A DNA stretch of 64,000 nucleotides from an uncultured Cellvibrionales bacterium (GCA_913020115.1 CAJWBQ010000023.1:1-64000); one strand, 5' to 3'; positions 51,820 to 62,952 are shown, counted from the stretch's first letter. The notes: generated from the sequence alone by a model not told the origin. A program made the numbers and translations.

Positions 51820-52716
51820 ATGCCCGTTCGCCGAAAAATAAACGATATCGATATTCGACTGTTGCGTATTTTCAAAGGCGTAGCTGACTCAGGTGGGTTT
51901 AGCGCCGCCGAGGCCGAACTTAACATTGCTCGCTCTACTATCAGCACACATATGGCCGACCTTGAGGCTCGCCTCAACCTAAAGCTGTGTCATCGCGGGC
52001 GCAGTGGCTTCTCACTCACCGAAGAAGGCCAGTTTGTGTATGAGTGCGCCGAACAGCTTTTGGCCTCACTCGAGCAGTTTCGAAGCCAAGTAAACACCTT
52101 ACACCAGCAGCTGACAGGCGAATTGAATATTGTTTGTAGTGACGCGATCGTTGCCGACCCACAATTCAAACTTGCCGATGCAATCACTGCATTCGAAACC
52201 ATAGCACCCGAAGTACAGATTAATTTGGCAACCAATACCTTGCCGGAAATTGAACGGGCTTTAATTGATGGCCGGGCAGACATAGCCTTTGCACCTTGGC
52301 ATCGCGACCTCTCCAGCATCGACTACACAGCACTCTACACTGAGAGACATAAACTCTACTGCCATCGCAGCCACCCTCTGTTTGCACTTGAGAATAAACA
52401 CATTAGCAATAAGGCAATTTGCGAGGGCAAATTCATTCATCCCGGAATGCAAACCTCTGGTGCCGCCAGCAAGGCAATGATCGATTTAAATCGCAGTGCC
52501 AGCGCCTACATTTATGAAGCGCGAATGAGTCTAGTGAAAACCGGTCACTACATTGGTTTTTTCTCTACCCATTATGCGCAGCCCGGCATCGATGCCGGCG
52601 AGCTGAGAGCACTGCTGCCCAACAAGCGCTTCTACGATGTTGAAGTGGCCATGATGCTGAAAAAAGGCACGAGGAAAAATAAGGTTTTGGAGGCGTTTCA
52701 GAGCTGCTGGAAATAG
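51820..52716 (+). CDS. LysR-family transcriptional regulator (1)
   Basis: This 298-residue regulator has the winged HTH at about 10-70 (DIRLLRIFKGVADSGGFSAAEAELNIARSTISTHMADLEARLNLKLCHRG) and the effector domain at about 95-290. It is divergent from the shikimate kinase-like gene (147-bp gap). It could control that gene pair or a distant operon. The ATG at 51820 has no strong Shine-Dalgarno. It is followed by a bidirectional terminator. Confidence 0.9.
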   Translation: MPVRRKINDIDIRLLRIFKGVADSGGFSAAEAELNIARSTISTHMADLEARLNLKLCHRGRSGFSLTEEGQFVYECAEQLLASLEQFRSQVNTLHQQLTGELNIVCSDAIVADPQFKLADAITAFETIAPEVQINLATNTLPEIERALIDGRADIAFAPWHRDLSSIDYTALYTERHKLYCHRSHPLFALENKHISNKAICEGKFIHPGMQTSGAASKAMIDLNRSASAYIYEARMSLVKTGHYIGFFSTHYAQPGIDAGELRALLPNKRFYDVEVAMMLKKGTRKNKVLEAFQSCWK

Positions 52717-52746
52717 AGGGTTGCTAGCACTAAAACGCAGGCAATA

Positions 52747-52772
52747 AAAAAGGCACCCGAAGGTGCCTTTTT
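52747..52772. terminator. Bidirectional rho-independent terminator
   Basis: An 11-bp perfect stem (52747-52757 with 52762-52772, AAAAAGGCACC/GGTGCCTTTTT) with a CGAA tetraloop lies between the LysR gene (plus) and fadA (minus). A-tract and T-tract on opposite sides allow it to end both transcripts. Confidence 0.95.
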
Positions 52773-52795
52773 ACTATTAAACCCTGTATGAATAA

Positions 52796-53995
<1,200 letters not shown>

Positions 53996-56149
53996 TTATA
54001 TCGCGAAAAAGCTTTCGCCTTTGGCTGCCATATCACGCAGACGATCGGTGGCCTTATACAAGGGACCCATATCAGCATATTTATCGGCTCGTGCCACAAA
54101 CTCAGCAACACCCATGTCGTCTATGTAATGCAATGCACCACCGCGGAATGGTGGGAAACCAATACCGTAAATTAACGACATATCAATATCAGTGGCTGAA
54201 GCGGCAATATTTTCTTCCAAACAACGCACAGCTTCTAAACACAAAGGAATCATCAAGCAGTCAACAATTTCTTCTGCGCTGAGCTCTTTGCGCTCGTCAC
54301 AAACAGGAGCCAACATTGTGTAAACAGCTTCATCAACCACTTTCTTTGGACGACCTTTCTTGTCCAATTCATAGCTATAGTAGCCTTTGCCATTTTTCTG
54401 ACCGTAGCGGTCGGCTTCAAACAATACTTCACTAGAAGTTTTGAAGTCACGCGCCATACGCTCAGGGAAACCTTCTGTCATTACCGCACCAGCGTGAACG
54501 CCCGTATCGATACCAACAACGTCACACAGGTAAGCAGGCCCCATGGGCATGCCAAACTTTTCCATTGCCTTATCTATGGCAACAAAATCAACACCCTGCT
54601 TAACAAGACCCATAAATGCGCCCATGTAAGGGGACAAAATACGGTTTACTAAGAAGCCAGGACAGTCGTTCACAACAACTGGCTTTTTACCCATTGCCAA
54701 GGCATAAGCAACAGTGCGAGCAATAGCTTCGTCGCTGGTTTTCTCACCGCGGATCACTTCCACCAAAGGCATTTTGTGCACGGGGTTGAAGAAGTGCATA
54801 CCACAGAAATTTTCAGGGCGCTTCAAAGCTTCTGCTAAATGATTAATAGAAATGGTCGAAGTGTTTGAAGTCAGGATGGCGTCTTCGCGAATGGAATCTT
54901 CAACTTCAGCCAAAACAGCACGCTTCACTTTGGGGTTTTCAACAACCGCTTCAACCACTAGGTCTACACTGTCGAAATTTTCGTAGCTTAAGGTGGCGTC
55001 AATAGCGGTAAGTACTTCGGCCATTTTCGCAGGCTTCATACGGCCGCGAGCAACCTTTTTCGCCAGCAAACTAGACGCTTCCGACAAACCCAAATCCAAA
55101 CCACTTTGAGCAATGTCTTTCATCATAATTGGCGTGCCTGTTGAAGCACTTTGGTAGGCGATACCGCCCCCCATGATGCCAGCACCCAATACCGCGGCCT
55201 TGCTCACAGGGGTTGACTTAGCAGCCCAGGTTTTACCTGACTTAGCCACATCTTGGTCACCCATGAACAAGCCGACCAAATTTCTTGCAACCAAAGTTTT
55301 AGCAAGCTTGGCAAAACCCTTAGCTTCTTCAGCCAAAGCATCATCACGACCCATCTTCGCTGCTTTTTGGATAATCTTTACAGCCGTCAGTGGCGCGGGA
55401 TAATGTTTTCCAGCCTGCCCCGCAATAAAAGCCTTAGCGGTTTCAAAGGAGACCATAGCTTCCATATCATTCAACAACAGCGGCTCAAGCTTTTCTTGAC
55501 GCTTCGCCTTGTAATCAAATTCGCCCGCGATACAGCGGTTCAACAAATCGATACCCGCTTCTTTTAGTTTCTCAGGCTCAACCACCGCATCAACAGCACC
55601 GGCAGCCAGAGCTTTATCAGCACGCTGATCTTTGCCCGCTGCAATCCACTCTACCGCGTTGTCGGAGCCAATTATGCGAGGCAAGCGCACGGTGCCACCA
55701 AAACCAGGCACGATACCTAGCTTAGTTTCTGGCAAACCAATTTTCGCTTTAGTGGACATAACCCGGTAGTCGCAAATCAGGCACATCTCCAAACCACCGC
55801 CCAAAGCGATGCCATTAATTGCGGCAACGGTTGGCACATTCAAATCTTCAAAACGGTTAAAGATTTCAAGGTTGGTTTTTAGAATGCCGGCCGCCAACTC
55901 ATCAGCTTCGGCTGTGAAGTTACTGCCAAACTCAGAGATGTCGGCGCCAACAATAAACACGCCTTTGCCACTGGTGACCAAAACACCTTTCACATCACTA
56001 GATGCGGCTATGGCCGCGGTGGCTTCTTGCAACTCGTTAGTAGTGAGTGCATTAAACTTATTTACCGACTCGCCTTCTAGGTCGAAGCACAGTTCGGCGA
56101 TGCCATTGTCTTGCATCTGAACGGTAATCGCTTTACCCGAGTAAATCAT
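53996..56149 (-). CDS. fadB: Fatty acid oxidation multienzyme subunit FadB
   Basis: This 717-residue subunit has enoyl-CoA hydratase/isomerase activity (residues about 1-190; [16 protein letters not shown], then [21 protein letters not shown] with the two catalytic Glu) and 3-hydroxyacyl-CoA dehydrogenase (about 310-717; nucleotide loop [16 protein letters not shown], then [17 protein letters not shown]). The length is as expected for Pseudomonas FadB (715). The ATG at 56149 is used: GAGGAAAG lies 4 nt ahead, whereas the in-frame ATG/GTG at 56194 is inside a hairpin region. It heads the fadBA operon. Confidence 0.97.
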   Translation of the reverse strand: MIYSGKAITVQMQDNGIAELCFDLEGESVNKFNALTTNELQEATAAIAASSDVKGVLVTSGKGVFIVGADISEFGSNFTAEADELAAGILKTNLEIFNRFEDLNVPTVAAINGIALGGGLEMCLICDYRVMSTKAKIGLPETKLGIVPGFGGTVRLPRIIGSDNAVEWIAAGKDQRADKALAAGAVDAVVEPEKLKEAGIDLLNRCIAGEFDYKAKRQEKLEPLLLNDMEAMVSFETAKAFIAGQAGKHYPAPLTAVKIIQKAAKMGRDDALAEEAKGFAKLAKTLVARNLVGLFMGDQDVAKSGKTWAAKSTPVSKAAVLGAGIMGGGIAYQSASTGTPIMMKDIAQSGLDLGLSEASSLLAKKVARGRMKPAKMAEVLTAIDATLSYENFDSVDLVVEAVVENPKVKRAVLAEVEDSIREDAILTSNTSTISINHLAEALKRPENFCGMHFFNPVHKMPLVEVIRGEKTSDEAIARTVAYALAMGKKPVVVNDCPGFLVNRILSPYMGAFMGLVKQGVDFVAIDKAMEKFGMPMGPAYLCDVVGIDTGVHAGAVMTEGFPERMARDFKTSSEVLFEADRYGQKNGKGYYSYELDKKGRPKKVVDEAVYTMLAPVCDERKELSAEEIVDCLMIPLCLEAVRCLEENIAASATDIDMSLIYGIGFPPFRGGALHYIDDMGVAEFVARADKYADMGPLYKATDRLRDMAAKGESFFAI

Positions 56150-56242
56150 TGTCTTTCCTCGTTTCTGTTTATACAGGCCCGTCTGAACGGGCACTAGCGC
56201 AGGCTGTGAAGGTTCGGCGAATTACCCTCTGCCATCAATGGC

Positions 56243-56268
56243 AAATGACACCAATGTGGGTGTCATTT
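56243..56268. promoter_or_regulatory. Palindromes ahead of fadB
   Basis: In the gap 56,150-56,426 a perfect 10-bp inverted repeat lies at 56243-56252 and 56259-56268 (AAATGACACC/GGTGTCATTT, 6-nt spacer). Two smaller palindromes are next to it: GCCAT-CA-ATGGC at 56231-56242, and GCCCGT-CTGA-ACGGGC at 56177-56192, only 28 nt before fadB. The 10-bp repeat could be an operator for fadBA or the end of the OYE transcript. I saw no clear FadR or PsrA consensus. Confidence 0.5.
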
Positions 56269-56426
56269 TCCGTCAGAAGGCTCACCCGATCGGTCCATCG
56301 CCGTGGTTTTTAAGCCTCCTAAGCGTAGCAGATAAACACTGGAATACCGCCAAAGACGCGGGATGCAGCCAGATTTCATGAGAAACACTCGTCCCCGTAG
56401 AAAACGCGCGGGCTAGACTTAGAAAT

Positions 56427-57509
56427 CTATCCAGCTAAAGGCTGATAATCAACGTACCCCGAGGCACCATCAGAGTAGAATGTACTGCTATCCGCCTCTG
56501 CAAGTGGCGCTCCGGCCTTGAAACGAGCTGGCAAATCAGGATTTGCAATGAATGCCTGACCATAAACCACAGCGTCAGCAGAACCCTGCTTTACAGCCAT
56601 TTCGCCACTCGCCTGGTCATAGCCGCCATTCACTAAAAACACACCGGTAAAGCATTCGCGCATTGCCGGTGTCAGATAGGCATCCGAAGCCATGGCATGG
56701 CCAGTATCCGGATGAGGTTCCAACAGGTGTAAATAAGCCACGCCAGCCTCATTCAGCTTTTCCGCCGCGCGTGTGAAGGTTCGATTGTACTCACTATCGG
56801 AAATCCCCCAAACACTATTGGTGGGTGACAGGCGAACCCCCACCTTATCCGCGCCAACTTCAAGAGAAACCGCCTTTACAACCTCCATCATGAAGCGCAG
56901 GCGATTATCAATACTGCCACCGTACTCATCATCGCGCTTATTCGTACTATCGCGAGTAAATTGATCGATCAAAAAACCATTTGCCCCATGAATCTCCACC
57001 CCGTCCAGCCCTGCATCAATCGCCCGTCGAGCCGCCTTTGCAAAATCTTCCACACGCTCCGCAATTTCCGAGACCGACAGCGCACGAGGCGCCACAAAAG
57101 CGCGATCTCGCCCAAACGGTGTAGTTAACTGCCCAGACAGAGCCACCGTAGACGCCGAGACCGGCTGCTCTCCCCCTACAAAATCAGGGTGAACCGTTGC
57201 GCCCATATGCCACAACTGAACAAATATACTTCCCCCCTCCCCATGCACAGCGTCGGCCACTGCCTTCCACCCCAACTGCTGCTCTTCCGTATATAGACCG
57301 GGAGAATTCATCCATCCCCGCCCCTCAGCACTGATCGCCGTCGCTTCGGCAATAATCAGGCCCGCACCCGCTCGCTGGCGATAATATTCCGCCACCAAAT
57401 CACTGGGAACCCCTTCAGCGCCAGCACGACCCCGAGTCAAAGGCGCCATAATTACTCGATTTTTTAAGGTTTTGCCGCCCAAACTGATCGGATCTAAAAG
57501 TGTTGTCAT
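56427..57509 (-). CDS. Old Yellow Enzyme-family alkene reductase
   Basis: This 360-residue FMN-dependent oxidoreductase of the OYE/NemA group reduces activated C=C bonds or nitro groups with NADPH. It has the (beta/alpha)8 barrel start (LDPISLGGKTLKNRVIMAPLTRGRA), the catalytic region DGVEIHGANGFLIDQF, the substrate-binding HGAN and FMN contacts, and VNGGYD. The end is RPLAG-like. The ATG at 57509 is used (GGAG ahead); the track from 57554 would add 15 residues. It is divergent from a LysR regulator (128-bp gap), the usual arrangement for OYE genes under LysR or TetR control. Confidence 0.93.
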   Translation of the reverse strand: MTTLLDPISLGGKTLKNRVIMAPLTRGRAGAEGVPSDLVAEYYRQRAGAGLIIAEATAISAEGRGWMNSPGLYTEEQQLGWKAVADAVHGEGGSIFVQLWHMGATVHPDFVGGEQPVSASTVALSGQLTTPFGRDRAFVAPRALSVSEIAERVEDFAKAARRAIDAGLDGVEIHGANGFLIDQFTRDSTNKRDDEYGGSIDNRLRFMMEVVKAVSLEVGADKVGVRLSPTNSVWGISDSEYNRTFTRAAEKLNEAGVAYLHLLEPHPDTGHAMASDAYLTPAMRECFTGVFLVNGGYDQASGEMAVKQGSADAVVYGQAFIANPDLPARFKAGAPLAEADSSTFYSDGASGYVDYQPLAG

Positions 57510-57637
57510 GCCGTCTACTCCATTTGTAAGAAATCGACAGGCATAATATGACACGCTAAGCTATCGATAAATTCACAACAAATGCACACTTAGCCCGCAA
57601 AAATGCACAGAAAAATCCAAGACAGGAACAAAAGAAC

Positions 57638-58507
57638 ATGAACGACTGGGACGATATTCGGTTTTTCCTAGCAGTTGCGCGAAGCGGCAGCGTATCTGGC
57701 GCCGCCAAAACACTCGGCGTTAACCACTCCACCGTGTCGCGCCGAATACAGGGCCTTGAAAACAAACATGGCGTTCGCCTCTTCAACCGTCAGCGTGAAG
57801 GTTATGAAATGACCGAAGCCGCGTGGGCCATCAACGAACAAGCCCTAGCCATCGAGGCTCAGAACCAGCAAATATCCCGCACCCTCTTCGGCCAAGATGC
57901 CAGACTAGAAGGCCCAGTAAACCTAACCATGCCCCACGACCTCTTTGAGAACGTACTAGCCGAAGACCTAGCTCAATTCCAACAACAACACCCCGGCATT
58001 CAACTCAAACTCTCCGTCACACAAGGCTTGCGCAACCTCTCCAACCGAGAAGCCGACATAGCCGTTCGCTTCACCCCAGAGCCACCCGACTACCTAGTAG
58101 GAAAAAAAGTAAGCGCAATCCAACACGGTCTCTACACAAAAAAATCCACCCAAACCAAAAACCCCACCGGCCTCATCCTCTGGCAAAATGAAGACCACAA
58201 TACCGACTGGGTAAAACAGCACTTCCCCGACACCCCCATAAGCCTCCAAGTTGACGACCTCAGCGGCATGTACGCCGCCGTAAACGCAGGATTTGGCATA
58301 GCCCGAATGCCCTGCTACCTGCCAGACAGCCTTAACAACAAAAGCATCACCCGCCTCCCCATCGACCTCCCAAGCTCCACCTGGTCAGTCTGGGTACTCA
58401 ACCACGTAGACCTAAGAAAAACTGCAAGAGTGCAACACTGCCGAAAATTCTTATTAGAAATACTAGAAAAAAAGAAACCGTTATTTGCAGGAAAACTTTC
58501 CAAATAA
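57638..58507 (+). CDS. LysR-family transcriptional regulator (2)
   Basis: This 289-residue regulator has the HTH at about 4-62 (DDIRFFLAVARSGSVSGAAKTLGVNHSTVSRRIQGLENKHGVRLF) and the effector domain at about 90-285. It stands back-to-back with the OYE gene and probably controls it. Its codons lean strongly to A and C and avoid G; one 60-base segment (58141-58200) has 25 A, 23 C, 6 G and 6 T. It ends near a long palindrome. Assignment to LysR is safe; target is inference. Confidence 0.9.
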   Translation: MNDWDDIRFFLAVARSGSVSGAAKTLGVNHSTVSRRIQGLENKHGVRLFNRQREGYEMTEAAWAINEQALAIEAQNQQISRTLFGQDARLEGPVNLTMPHDLFENVLAEDLAQFQQQHPGIQLKLSVTQGLRNLSNREADIAVRFTPEPPDYLVGKKVSAIQHGLYTKKSTQTKNPTGLILWQNEDHNTDWVKQHFPDTPISLQVDDLSGMYAAVNAGFGIARMPCYLPDSLNNKSITRLPIDLPSSTWSVWVLNHVDLRKTARVQHCRKFLLEILEKKKPLFAGKLSK

Positions 58508-58854
58508 CTTTCCAAATAACCATTCAAAAAAAGCAAATTGAAATCAGAGAGGAGGTTCAGCAGTGCCTTGTGGTTCGCGCCCATTCAGAACGCGTTTTTA
58601 GCTTTCCCCCTCTGACCAAGGTCTTTGAGCGAGGACTGTTTGAGCGTCTCCTTGCGAGTTCCGCAGCGGCTTGGTCAGAGGGGGGAAGCGTGCGTTCGGG
58701 CGCGAACCACAAGGCACTGCTGAGCCGGGCTATGGTTACAAACCAAACCCAATCACCCACAAAAAAGCCGAAGAAGAAATACGACCTATAAAACTCGCAC
58801 CCCACCCTCGGCTCATATTAAGGAACCAATCAACTAGATCAAGAAAACAATCGA
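58508..58854. other. 347-bp convergent gap with palindromic element
   Basis: This region between the LysR gene (plus) and gabD (minus, ends at 58855) has no credible gene. It holds a 167-bp imperfect palindrome (58557-58723). Frames that cross it are biased, arginine-rich and have no family features, so I do not call them. No T-tract terminator is clear. Confidence 0.75.
58557..58723. repeat. 167-bp imperfect inverted repeat, possible non-autonomous element
   Basis: Outer arms of 26 bp are a perfect match (58557-58582 and 58698-58723). Inner arms of 20 bp match at 19 positions (58601-58620 and 58670-58689), with short GAACGC/GCGTTC pairing between them (58588-58593 and 58692-58697). The 49-nt centre (58621-58669) contains two similar TTTGAGCG steps. 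It could fold into a long stem-loop as RNA. No terminal target-site duplication is obvious and no transposase is close. It may be a MITE-like or REP-like repeat family. Confidence 0.75.
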
Positions 58855-60318
58855 CTAGTGATCAAGCCCCCCCATACACATATACTTAATCTCAACATAA
58901 TCCTCAATTCCATACTTAGACCCCTCACGCCCCGAGCCCGATTCCTTAACACCCCCAAACGGCGCCATCTCATTCGAAATGATCCCCTCATTGATGCCCA
59001 CAATCCCGTACTCCAAAGCCTCGCCCACGCGCCAAATACGACCGATGTCACGCGCGTAAAAATACGCCGCCAAACCAAACTCCGTATCGTTAGCCATCGC
59101 GATGGCCTCCGCCTCCGTCTTAAACTTAAACAAAGGCGCTACAGGACCAAAAATTTCCTCCTTAAACACACGCATAGAAGGATCAACATCCGTCAGAATA
59201 GTTGGCTCAAAATAACACTCCCCCAACTCCGAAATTTTACCGCCAGCCAAAGCTACTGCACCCTTACCCAGCGCGTCTTGCACCAAAGCGTCGACATCAT
59301 TTGCCGCGCCCGCGTTAATCAAAGGCCCCATGGTTACGCCGTCGTCCGTGCCCGCGCCCATTTGCAACTGATTCACCGCCGCGGCCAGCTTTTCCGCAAA
59401 CGCATCATAAATAGACTCTTGCACCAACATTCGGTTTGAACACACGCACGTTTGCCCTGCGTTGCGATATTTAGAGACCAAAGCGCCCTGTACCGCCGCG
59501 TCCAAATCCGCATCTTCAAAAACGATAAACGGGGCATTACCACCCAACTCCATAGACGTTTTCTTCACCGTGCCCGCACACTGCTCCATCAGCACTTTAC
59601 CCACAGGCGTTGAACCCGTAAACGTCAGCTTGCGAACAATTGGGTTCGAGGTCATTTCACCGCCGATTTCGCGTGAACTCTTACCGGCTACCATATTAAA
59701 GACTCCGGCTGGAATCCCGGCTTCCTCCGCAAGCACCGCAAGCGCCAGCGCAGACAGTGGGGTTTCCGTGGCAGGCTTGCCCACAAACGTACAACCCGCC
59801 GCCAGTGCAGGGGCCGCTTTACGAGTAATCATTGCATTCGGGAAATTCCAAGGCGTGATAGACGCCACCACCCCGATAGGCTGCTTAATGACAACAATGC
59901 GCTTATCGTCTGCAGGCGGGGCAATCACATCGCCATAAATACGCTTACCTTCTTCCGCAAACCACTCAATATAATTCGCGCCGTAAGCAATTTCACCTTT
60001 AGATTCAGCAATAGGCTTACCTTGCTCCAAGGTCAGAATTTTCGCCAAATCATCTATATTGTCCATCACCAAGTTAAACCAAGTACGCAGGATATTTGCG
60101 CGTTCTTTAACGGGACGAGCTCGCCACGAAGGCATTGCTTTCTCGGCTGCCTCAATCGCACGACGTGTTTCTACAGCGCCAAGACTCGCGATGGTAGCTA
60201 CCACTTCACCGTTATGAGGGTTCAGTACATCCACCGTAGCACCATTGTCAGCGTCGACCCATTCGCCATTTATGTACGATTGCGAACGCAGTAACGCGGG
60301 ATTCTTAAGCTTAAGCAT
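58855..60318 (-). CDS. gabD: NAD(P)-dependent succinate-semialdehyde dehydrogenase
   Basis: This 487-residue aldehyde dehydrogenase oxidises succinate semialdehyde to succinate. It has the catalytic Cys in NAGQTCVCSNRML (about residue 288), the general-base Glu in SMELGGNAPF (about 254), and the nucleotide contact GSTPVGKVLME. The C-terminus GVKESGSGREGSKYGIEDYVEIKYM is typical of GabD. It may complete GABA or guanidinobutyrate breakdown together with the ureohydrolase at 44.6 kb. It is followed by a G-poor tail (58861-58920: 2 G in 60). Confidence 0.93.
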   Translation of the reverse strand: MLKLKNPALLRSQSYINGEWVDADNGATVDVLNPHNGEVVATIASLGAVETRRAIEAAEKAMPSWRARPVKERANILRTWFNLVMDNIDDLAKILTLEQGKPIAESKGEIAYGANYIEWFAEEGKRIYGDVIAPPADDKRIVVIKQPIGVVASITPWNFPNAMITRKAAPALAAGCTFVGKPATETPLSALALAVLAEEAGIPAGVFNMVAGKSSREIGGEMTSNPIVRKLTFTGSTPVGKVLMEQCAGTVKKTSMELGGNAPFIVFEDADLDAAVQGALVSKYRNAGQTCVCSNRMLVQESIYDAFAEKLAAAVNQLQMGAGTDDGVTMGPLINAGAANDVDALVQDALGKGAVALAGGKISELGECYFEPTILTDVDPSMRVFKEEIFGPVAPLFKFKTEAEAIAMANDTEFGLAAYFYARDIGRIWRVGEALEYGIVGINEGIISNEMAPFGGVKESGSGREGSKYGIEDYVEIKYMCMGGLDH

Positions 60319-60530
60319 GCAAATTTTCCTCTAGTAGGGCGAGTGCCCAGTGGTTAATACATAAGTAATATTGTGTTTAACACAGATTGATAATAGCTAT
60401 TTATAAACTAAATTACAGGTTGCCAAAAATTGGCGATTAGCATGCCAGAGTCCCTCATGGAATAACATCAGCATTTATAGCCCTATAGGTGGGCCAATTC
60501 TAACCTAAGCGCCGCCCCAAAATGCAGTTT

Positions 60531-61430
60531 TTACGCGCCTGAATAGGTTTTTCTCAGCTGCTCAAGCAAAGCCTCTGCTTGCCGTGACAATGGGTAACGT
60601 CGCCGCATCACAACTCCAACTCTACGACTCAAGCCCGGCTCTAGCAAAGGGCGGCACTCCACGCCTAAGGCCTGCATTTGCGACTCAATCAAACTAGGTA
60701 CGGCACTCACGCCCAAGCCTGAAGCCACCATTCGGCCGATGGTAATCAATTGATTGGCCTCAAACTCAATGGACAAAAAAATGCCTCGATCCGCCAAGGA
60801 AGTGTCCACCAACTCACGAATACTGGAGGGGCGCTGCAAAGCGATAAACGCATCCTCCGTCAATGACTTCCACTCAATACAATCTTGTTTCAACAGAGGG
60901 TGCCCATTTGGCAAAGCGGCCACAAATTTATCTGTAAACAAAGGTTCAAATATCAAATCTTCAGTTTCACCAGGATCAAAAGATACTCCCAACTCTACTC
61001 GACCACTGCGCACTGTGGATACAACGTCCTCCGCAATAATATCGTGAATAGTCACGTTAATTGCGGGGTAACTCTCGCGAAAAGAGCTTAGAACTTCAGG
61101 CAATTCAGTACTCGCAAAAGACGGCATTGCCGCTAGCGCCAAGCGCCCGCGCTGAAGCGAAAAGCGGCTATTCAAATCATCAAAAGCCCCCGCCCAATCT
61201 GACAGTAGTCGCTGGGCAACGGGCAAAAATTCCTCGCCCTCTGGTGTGAGAGCTAAGGTCCGAGTTGAGCGTGCCAGCAAACGACCACCCACACTCTCTT
61301 CTAGGTTTTTGACCGCTATACTCAGGGCGGGTTGAGACAAATGAACCAACTCACTGGCTTCCGCAAAGCTACGGGCCTGGGCAACAGCGACAAAGGCTTT
61401 GAGTTGTTTCAATGTGATATTAGCGGGCAT
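60531..61430 (-). CDS. LysR-family transcriptional regulator (3)
   Basis: This 299-residue regulator has the HTH at about 5-65 (LKQLKAFVAVAQARSFAEASELVHLSQPALSIAVKNLEESVGGRLLARS) and the effector domain at about 90-295. It is divergent from scoA (start at 61561), so it is the likely regulator of the CoA-transferase/thiolase genes. A 6-bp inverted repeat (61473-61492) lies between them. The ATG at 61430 has a GC-poor leader. Confidence 0.9.
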   Translation of the reverse strand: MPANITLKQLKAFVAVAQARSFAEASELVHLSQPALSIAVKNLEESVGGRLLARSTRTLALTPEGEEFLPVAQRLLSDWAGAFDDLNSRFSLQRGRLALAAMPSFASTELPEVLSSFRESYPAINVTIHDIIAEDVVSTVRSGRVELGVSFDPGETEDLIFEPLFTDKFVAALPNGHPLLKQDCIEWKSLTEDAFIALQRPSSIRELVDTSLADRGIFLSIEFEANQLITIGRMVASGLGVSAVPSLIESQMQALGVECRPLLEPGLSRRVGVVMRRRYPLSRQAEALLEQLRKTYSGA

Positions 61431-61472
61431 ACAGGGGACTCGATAGGCTCATCAATTCATTAACAAAACAAA

Positions 61473-61492
61473 TTAATAGATCAAATTATTAA
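61473..61492. promoter_or_regulatory. Candidate LysR box upstream of scoA
   Basis: TTAATA at 61473-61478 and TATTAA at 61487-61492 form an inverted repeat with 8 nt between. The spacing is like that of T-N11-A LysR sites. It sits in the gap between the LysR gene and scoA. No binding is shown and AT-rich palindromes are common. Confidence 0.35.
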
Positions 61493-61560
61493 GTTTGATA
61501 AATATAAACACATGTAGGATGCTTAGCAACCTAAAGCACACCAACTCAGGGGGCAGGTTT

Positions 61561-62262
61561 ATGGCGGGTTTCAACAAAGTCGTTACAAGCTACGAAGACG
61601 CAATGGCCGGACTCGGCGACAACATGACTGTAATTGCTGGGGGCTTTGGCCTCTGCGGCATTCCGGAAAATTTAATAGCACAGATTAAAACTATGGGCAC
61701 CAAGGGTTTAACCGTTGTCTCGAACAACTGTGGCATCGACGGTTTTGGTTTGGGCATACTGCTCGAAGATCGCCAAATCCAAAAGATGGTGGCCTCCTAC
61801 GTAGGCGAAAACAAGCTCTTTGAAGAGCAACTGCTTTCCGGCGAGCTCGAAGTTGAGCTTACACCTCAAGGCACCCTAGCAGAAAAAATGCGTGCCGGCG
61901 GCGCGGGAATTCCCGCTTTCTACACCGCCACTGGCTTTGGTACTCCCGTGGGGGACGGTAAAGAAGTTCGTGAATTTAACGGCCGTTCTTACATTATGGA
62001 AGAGTCGATCAAAGGTGATTTTGCCATCGTAAAAGCTTGGAAAGCGGACCGCTATGGCAATTTGGTTTACCGCCATACCGCACAGAATTTCAACCCATTG
62101 GCGGCTACCGCGGGCAAAATTACCGTGGTAGAAGTTGAGGAAATTGTGGAACCCGGGGAGCTGGAACCCAGCCAAATACACACCCCTGGTATTTATGTTG
62201 ACCGCGTCATTTTGGGCAGCTTCGAGAAACGTATTGAACAGCGCACTGTGCGCACGGCTTAA
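61561..62262 (+). CDS. scoA: 3-oxoacid CoA-transferase subunit A
   Basis: This 233-residue alpha subunit of succinyl-CoA:acetoacetate (3-oxoacid) CoA-transferase has the glycine-rich [18 protein letters not shown] region that binds CoA and a later [17 protein letters not shown] segment. GGCAGG lies just ahead of the ATG at 61561; the ATG at 61495 would put 22 extra residues before the family start. Next gene scoB is 13 nt downstream with AAGGAG over its own stop. A 3-oxoadipate CoA-transferase is possible, but the thiolase neighbour favours acetoacetate. Confidence 0.93.
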   Translation: MAGFNKVVTSYEDAMAGLGDNMTVIAGGFGLCGIPENLIAQIKTMGTKGLTVVSNNCGIDGFGLGILLEDRQIQKMVASYVGENKLFEEQLLSGELEVELTPQGTLAEKMRAGGAGIPAFYTATGFGTPVGDGKEVREFNGRSYIMEESIKGDFAIVKAWKADRYGNLVYRHTAQNFNPLAATAGKITVVEVEEIVEPGELEPSQIHTPGIYVDRVILGSFEKRIEQRTVRTA

Positions 62263-62275
62263 GGAGAAAAAAATC

Positions 62276-62932
62276 ATGGCACTGACCCGTGAACAACTCG
62301 CTCAACGTGTTGCACAAGAACTAGAAGACGGTTTTTATGTCAATCTTGGTATCGGCATACCCACTCTCGTGGCGAACTACGTACCTGACAGCATGGAAGT
62401 TATGCTGCAATCAGAAAATGGCCTACTCGGCATGGGGCCCTTCCCCACCGATGAAGAAATTGACGCCGACATGATCAACGCCGGTAAACAAACGGTGACC
62501 GCCATTGAAGGGGCTTCTATATTTTCTTCAGCGGAGTCTTTTGCCATGATCCGCGGTGGTCATGTAGACCTAACGGTACTCGGCGCTTTTGAAGTAGATG
62601 TGTCGGGTAACATCGCTTCCTGGATGATTCCAGGAAAATTGATTAAAGGCATGGGCGGCGCCATGGATTTGGTGGCGGGCGCTGACAACATCATTGTGAC
62701 CATGACTCACGCTAGCAAGCACGGCGAATCTAAGTTACTGGCCTCCTGCTCTCTGCCGCTAACCGGTGCCGCGTGCATAAAAAAGGTTGTGACTGATCTC
62801 GCCTACATTGAAATAGCCGACGGTAAATTCTGGCTAAAAGAGCGGGCACCTGGGGTTAGTGTTGAAGAGATTATTAAACTCACGGCGGGCGAACTCGTTG
62901 TGCCGGAGCATGTGCCGGAAATGCAATTTTAA
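62276..62932 (+). CDS. scoB: 3-oxoacid CoA-transferase subunit B
   Basis: This 218-residue beta subunit carries the catalytic Glu in QSENGLLGMGP and the family start GFYVNLGIGIPTLVANYV. It ends with VPEHVPEMQF. The pair with scoA activates acetoacetate for cleavage by the thiolase next in line. AAGGAG lies 9 nt ahead of the ATG at 62276, overlapping the scoA stop. Frames from 62135 are inside scoA and not used. Confidence 0.95.
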   Translation: MALTREQLAQRVAQELEDGFYVNLGIGIPTLVANYVPDSMEVMLQSENGLLGMGPFPTDEEIDADMINAGKQTVTAIEGASIFSSAESFAMIRGGHVDLTVLGAFEVDVSGNIASWMIPGKLIKGMGGAMDLVAGADNIIVTMTHASKHGESKLLASCSLPLTGAACIKKVVTDLAYIEIADGKFWLKERAPGVSVEEIIKLTAGELVVPEHVPEMQF

Positions 62933-62952
62933 ACAACTGTTTTAATTTTGGG

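Noticed and set aside
58557..58805. 82-codon minus-strand frame across the palindrome
   Set aside because: It is made of arginine-rich low-complexity sequence produced by the inverted repeat, has no known domain or good ribosome site, and overlaps competing frames.
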